Part shown: positions 6,376 to 8,586 of the stretch, piece by piece
Numbering within the stretch: the first letter of the stretch is position 1
How the letters are laid out: each line of letters starts with the position of its first letter
Source of the DNA: DASULK01 sp036381835
GTDB taxonomy: Bacteria > Actinomycetota > Actinomycetes > Mycobacteriales > Micromonosporaceae
Direction: 5' to 3'
DNA: 8,586 nucleotides
Assembly (NCBI GenBank): GCA_036381835.1
Contig: DASVCA010000221.1
Location: forward strand, 1-8,586
Made by a program: the position numbers and the translations under genes
The notes under the pieces: model-generated
Told to the model about the DNA's origin: nothing
Databases searched by the model: none
What the model saw: the letters and a program-made list of their open reading frames with translations, nothing else

Positions 6376-6391
6376 CCGGACCGTGGTCCGG
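6376..6391. promoter_or_regulatory. Palindrome, possible operator
   Basis: CCGGACC and GGTCCGG form a perfect 7-bp inverted repeat separated by GT, about 120 nt upstream of the lipoprotein gene start. The size and symmetry fit a dimeric regulator site, but no regulator gene lies next to it and chance occurrence in GC-rich DNA cannot be excluded. Confidence 0.3.
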
Positions 6392-6500
6392 GGCCGGGCG
6401 TGCGAGTGTTCGCGTTCACCGGAGTACCCTCGGTGGCCGTCACCGCCACTCGAATTAGGACAACCGGAGATCACCCCGGTCGCCAACCGCGCCACACCCT

Positions 6501-6506
6501 GGAGGA
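6501..6506 (+). promoter_or_regulatory. Ribosome-binding site deciding the TTG start of the lipoprotein gene
   Basis: GGAGGA lies 5 nt before TTG at 6512. It selects this codon over the in-frame start at 6302, because translation from 6512 puts a lipoprotein signal peptide at the N terminus. Confidence 0.85.
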
Positions 6507-6511
6507 CTGAG

Positions 6512-7693
6512 TTGAGGCCAATCCGCTCCGTGGCACTCGCCTTGCTCGCACCGGTCGTACTGGCCGGCACGCTCACCGGTTGCCAATCGAGCCGCGAACA
6601 GACGGCAGCCGGGGACATCGTCATCGCGGCCGATCTGGAGCTTTCCGGTGCCATGGCCGACCTAGGCAAGACGTACCAGCGGGCACTGGAACTGAAGGTC
6701 GAGCAGATCAACGAGTCCGGAGCACTCGGCGGACGGAAAATCCGGCTAGAGGTCCGCGATAACCGCTCGGACCCGAGCGAGTCCCTGCGCAACATCAACG
6801 ACTTCACCGGTAACCCCGCGGTCCAGGCCATCATCATGGGCCGGTGCATCGAGTGCGTGACCGGCTCGGCGAAGACCATCACCGACGCTCGGGTGCCGAC
6901 CATCGCGCTCGCTCCGGCCAGCGAGGTGGCCAGCCCGGTGGCCGAGCGGAAATACCTGTTCAAGCTCGGACCCAACGCCGCGGACAACGCCGCCGCGCTG
7001 GCCGCCGAACTACGGCGGCAGAAGACGAAGTCCGTCGCCGTGCTATACACCGATGACAGTTACGGTCGAGAAGGGCTGGCGGCGGTGACCGCCGAGCTCG
7101 AAAAGGCCGGCATTAGACTGCGCGGATCGCAGCGGGTGAAGGTCACCGACACCGATCTCAGCCAGCCGGTCCGGCGACTGGTCTACGACGAGCCCGACGC
7201 GTTCCTGGTCTGGACCACCGCCGAGCAGGCCATGGTCGCCACCAAGGAAGCGCACGATCTCGGGTACCAGGGCCAGATGTATTTCGACGCCGGGACCGCG
7301 GACAAGCTTTTCCTCCCCAACGAGGTGACCGCGGCCGCCGAGGGCGCGCTCATGGTCTTCACCCAGACCATGGTCATCGACGACGTGATCGCGAACACTC
7401 CGGCGAAGGCGTCACGCAAGCAGTGGTTCCGGGACTTCACCTCCCGCTACGGCAGCTACGCCGGCTACTCGTCGATGGCGGCGGACGCGGTCCAGCTCAT
7501 CGTCGACGCGGTGCTGCGCAGTGGTGTGGATCAGCCCAGCCGGGATCTGATCCGGGACGTGCTGGAGACGCTGCACCTGGACGGGCTCTCGGGACCGATC
7601 CGGATGACGCCCGACAACCACTCCGGTCTGATGCCGCAGGCGCTGACCATGCTCGTCGTACGCAGTGGACGCTGGCGGCTGGCCAGCAGTTGA
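6512..7693 (+). CDS. Substrate-binding lipoprotein, branched-chain amino acid (LivJ/LivK) type
   Basis: Extracytoplasmic solute-binding lipoprotein of 393 residues, type I periplasmic-binding fold (Peripla_BP_6). The TTG start gives MRPIRS followed by a hydrophobic stretch and the lipobox LTGC, with lipidated Cys24. The first lobe opens IVIAADLELSGAMADLGKTY and continues QINESGALGGRKIRLEVRDN, the standard LIV-binding pattern (about 36-88). KSVAVLYTDDSYGREGL (from about 173) starts the second-lobe region, and YSSMAADAVQLIVDAV is the usual late helix. A CIEC pair (Cys112 and Cys115) sits in the loop that contacts ligand in LivJ. The gene diverges from cvnA, and no LIV-type permease or ATPase gene is in the window. 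The ligand is unknown. It may serve an unlinked transporter or act as a sensor partner of CvnA; the latter is inference. Confidence 0.92.
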   Translation: MRPIRSVALALLAPVVLAGTLTGCQSSREQTAAGDIVIAADLELSGAMADLGKTYQRALELKVEQINESGALGGRKIRLEVRDNRSDPSESLRNINDFTGNPAVQAIIMGRCIECVTGSAKTITDARVPTIALAPASEVASPVAERKYLFKLGPNAADNAAALAAELRRQKTKSVAVLYTDDSYGREGLAAVTAELEKAGIRLRGSQRVKVTDTDLSQPVRRLVYDEPDAFLVWTTAEQAMVATKEAHDLGYQGQMYFDAGTADKLFLPNEVTAAAEGALMVFTQTMVIDDVIANTPAKASRKQWFRDFTSRYGSYAGYSSMAADAVQLIVDAVLRSGVDQPSRDLIRDVLETLHLDGLSGPIRMTPDNHSGLMPQALTMLVVRSGRWRLASS

Positions 7694-7696
7694 CGC

Positions 7697-7732
7697 CGGC
7701 GGGGGCCGGTCCGATCGGACCGGCCCCCGCCG
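7697..7732. terminator. Perfect 36-bp palindrome, bidirectional terminator
   Basis: The 18-bp half starting CGGCGGGGGCCGG at 7697 is followed immediately by its exact reverse complement. As RNA this gives a 16-bp, nearly all-GC stem with a GAUC loop on either strand. It begins 3 nt after the plus-strand lipoprotein stop and ends 1 nt before the minus-strand permease stop. It is placed to terminate both convergent transcripts. There is no U-tract, as is common in high-GC actinobacteria. Confidence 0.85.
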
Positions 7733-7733
7733 A

Positions 7734-8531
7734 TCAGCGCGCCGAGGTCGTCTCTCGCACCCAGGGCAGGGCCAGGCGCTCGATCGCGACCAGTGCGAAG
7801 TAGAGCAGGATGCTGATCACCGCGATCAGCAGGATCGCCGCCCATGCGGTCGCGGTGTCCCCGACCCCGCTGAAGGCCAGGATCGCGTAGCCGAGACCGC
7901 CCTTGCCGGCTTGGAGCTCCCCGATCACCGCACCGATCGCGGCCAGCGGCATGGCCACCTTCAATCCGACGAAGATCTGCGGCAGCGCGGCCGGCAAACG
8001 CACCTTCCGGAACGCCTGCCAACGGGACGCGTCCAGCGAGCGGGCCAGTTCCGCGAGGTCGGCCGGGGTGGTGGTGAGCCCGGTTGCGGTCGACAACACG
8101 ATCGGGAAGAAGCACAGCAGGAAGACCATGGTCAGAATGGGCTTCTGCCCCCAGCCGAGGGTCACCGCCAGCAGCGGTGCGAGAGCGATCTTCGGCACCG
8201 CGTTGATCGCGACCAGCAGGGGCGAGAACATCCGCTCGACCACCCGGGAAGCGGCGAGCGTCAGACCGATCGCCACGCCGGCCAGGGTGGACAGCAGGAA
8301 GCCGACCACGGTCTCCAACGCGGTGGTCAGCGAGTACTCCAGCAGCAGTTCGGTGGACGCGATGAACGCGGTCCACACGTCTTGCGGCGGCGGCAGTGCC
8401 ACCGGGTGCACCAACTCGAAGAAGGTCACCAGCCACCACGCGCCGACCGCCACCAGCAGGCCGAGCATGGGCAGCAGGACCGCGGCGAGCCGTGACCTTC
8501 CGGCCTGACCGGCCGACCCGACCTCGCTCAT
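7734..8531 (-). CDS. ABC transporter permease, NitT/TauT/SsuC class
   Basis: Integral membrane permease of 265 residues with a BPD_transp_1 domain, similar to SsuC/TauC/ThiX-like permeases that import sulfonates, nitrate, taurine or pyrimidine precursors. The substrate cannot be told from this subunit. There is a first TM at about 15-38, a short periplasmic stretch with LPPPQDVW, and five or so further hydrophobic segments (about 68-94, 103-125, 131-150, 190-205 and 228-252). The EAA loop that docks the ATPase is ELARSLDASRWQAFRKVRLPAALP written in two parts: ELARSLDASRW (161-171) and QAFRKVRLPAALP (172-184). The usually invariant Gly of this loop is Asp167. The start is ATG with AGGAG (8537-8541) 5 nt upstream. 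The ATG overlaps the stop of an upstream frame as ATGA, so it is probably an internal operon gene. Confidence 0.92.
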   Translation of the reverse strand: MSEVGSAGQAGRSRLAAVLLPMLGLLVAVGAWWLVTFFELVHPVALPPPQDVWTAFIASTELLLEYSLTTALETVVGFLLSTLAGVAIGLTLAASRVVERMFSPLLVAINAVPKIALAPLLAVTLGWGQKPILTMVFLLCFFPIVLSTATGLTTTPADLAELARSLDASRWQAFRKVRLPAALPQIFVGLKVAMPLAAIGAVIGELQAGKGGLGYAILAFSGVGDTATAWAAILLIAVISILLYFALVAIERLALPWVRETTSAR

Positions 8532-8586
8532 CTTGACTCCTCGTCTCGCTCTGCCGACCCGAAGGTCTCCGATGACGGGGCTGCGC
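8528..8586 (-). CDS. 3' end of an upstream gene, possibly the transporter ATPase or binding protein (partial)
   Basis: A minus-strand frame enters from the window edge, reads AAPSSETFGSAERDEESR and stops at TGA (8530-8528), giving an ATGA overlap with the permease start. Such 4-nt overlaps are typical of translationally coupled transporter operons. The hydrophilic, charged tail is compatible with the C terminus of an SsuB/TauB-type ATP-binding subunit, but 18 residues do not identify it. Another frame without a stop also crosses this stretch, so this is a context-based call. Confidence 0.4.
   Translation of the reverse strand, partial: AAPSSETFGSAERDEESR

Larger units (their letters stand above)
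6061..6511. other. Divergent intergenic region between cvnA and the substrate-binding lipoprotein gene
   Basis: These 451 nt have lower GC than the genes and no credible coding frame. They must hold the start signals of two divergent units. Two palindromes are visible: TATTCCGGAATA (6333-6344) and CCGGACC-GT-GGTCCGG (6376-6391). Around the first, TTCC/GGAA elements repeat (6335-6359). A weak minus-strand promoter candidate for cvnA is TGGAAT with an 18-nt spacer to TAAAGT (6229-6224). I see no convincing -35/-10 pair for the plus-strand gene. Confidence 0.5.

Noticed and set aside
6156..6449. A 97-residue minus-strand frame in the divergent intergenic region
   Set aside because: No ribosome site, no recognisable domain, and it covers the palindromes and the upstream region of the lipoprotein gene.
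6302..6511. N-terminal extension of the lipoprotein gene starting at 6302
   Set aside because: It has non-actinobacterial composition and no ribosome site, and it would bury the signal peptide; GGAGGA plus TTG at 6512 gives a proper lipobox protein.
7531..8439. A 302-residue minus-strand frame crossing the permease and the lipoprotein 3' end
   Set aside because: It runs out of frame through the permease and through the terminator palindrome; low-complexity Arg/Gly/Ala content marks it as a shadow.
1..8586. CRISPR arrays, tRNA/rRNA genes, insertion sequences and prophage signals
   Set aside because: No regularly spaced repeats, cloverleaf-like segments, transposase-like frames or terminal inverted repeats with target duplications were seen.

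Overview
The window looks like chromosome of a high-GC actinomycete, most likely Micromonosporaceae (Micromonospora/Salinispora type). The evidence is strong G/C third-position bias, frequent GTG/TTG starts with GGAGG-type ribosome sites, an rplM-rpsI operon of actinobacterial type, and a complete four-gene 'conservon' (cvnA-D), a gene set characteristic of actinomycetes. The family assignment is inference from protein resemblance; no search was run.

Layout, left to right. (1) 33-976, minus strand: rplM (L13) then rpsI (S9), read from a probable housekeeping promoter at 1087-1116 through a structured leader of about 100 nt. (2) 1128-1687, minus: a small type II toxin-antitoxin pair, a ribbon-helix-helix-like antitoxin followed by a MazF/PemK-like toxin. 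In front of it is a perfect 17-bp inverted repeat (1697-1733) that overlaps a candidate promoter whose predicted transcription start falls on the antitoxin ATG. (3) 1752-6060, minus: the conservon operon. cvnA is a two-TM sensor kinase with a nitrate/nitrite-sensor-like extracellular domain, cvnB a Roadblock/LC7 protein, cvnC a DUF742 protein and cvnD an MglA/Ras-like GTPase. The genes are tightly packed (4-nt overlap A/B, 31-nt gap B/C, 20-nt overlap C/D). (4) 6061-6511: a 451-nt divergent intergenic region with two palindromes and no convincing promoter. (5) 6512-7693, plus: a lipoprotein substrate-binding protein of the branched-chain amino acid (LivJ/LivK, Peripla_BP_6) type. (6) 7697-7732: a perfect 36-bp palindrome filling the gap between two convergent genes, a probable bidirectional terminator. 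(7) 7734-8531, minus: an ABC permease of the NitT/TauT/SsuC class. Its ATG overlaps by 4 nt the stop codon of an upstream frame that runs off the window, presumably another transporter subunit.

How the genes work together. rplM/rpsI supply the ribosome, and the toxin-antitoxin pair is an autonomous addition between them and the conservon. Conservons are membrane-associated complexes in which an orphan sensor kinase is thought to act through a Roadblock protein, a DUF742 protein and a GTPase, a prokaryotic parallel to GPCR/G-protein signalling. No response regulator is present here. The divergent substrate-binding lipoprotein has no LIV-type permease or ATPase in the window, so it could be a ligand-presenting partner of the kinase ectodomain; this is inference. 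The permease at the right end belongs to a different transporter class and is probably not its partner.
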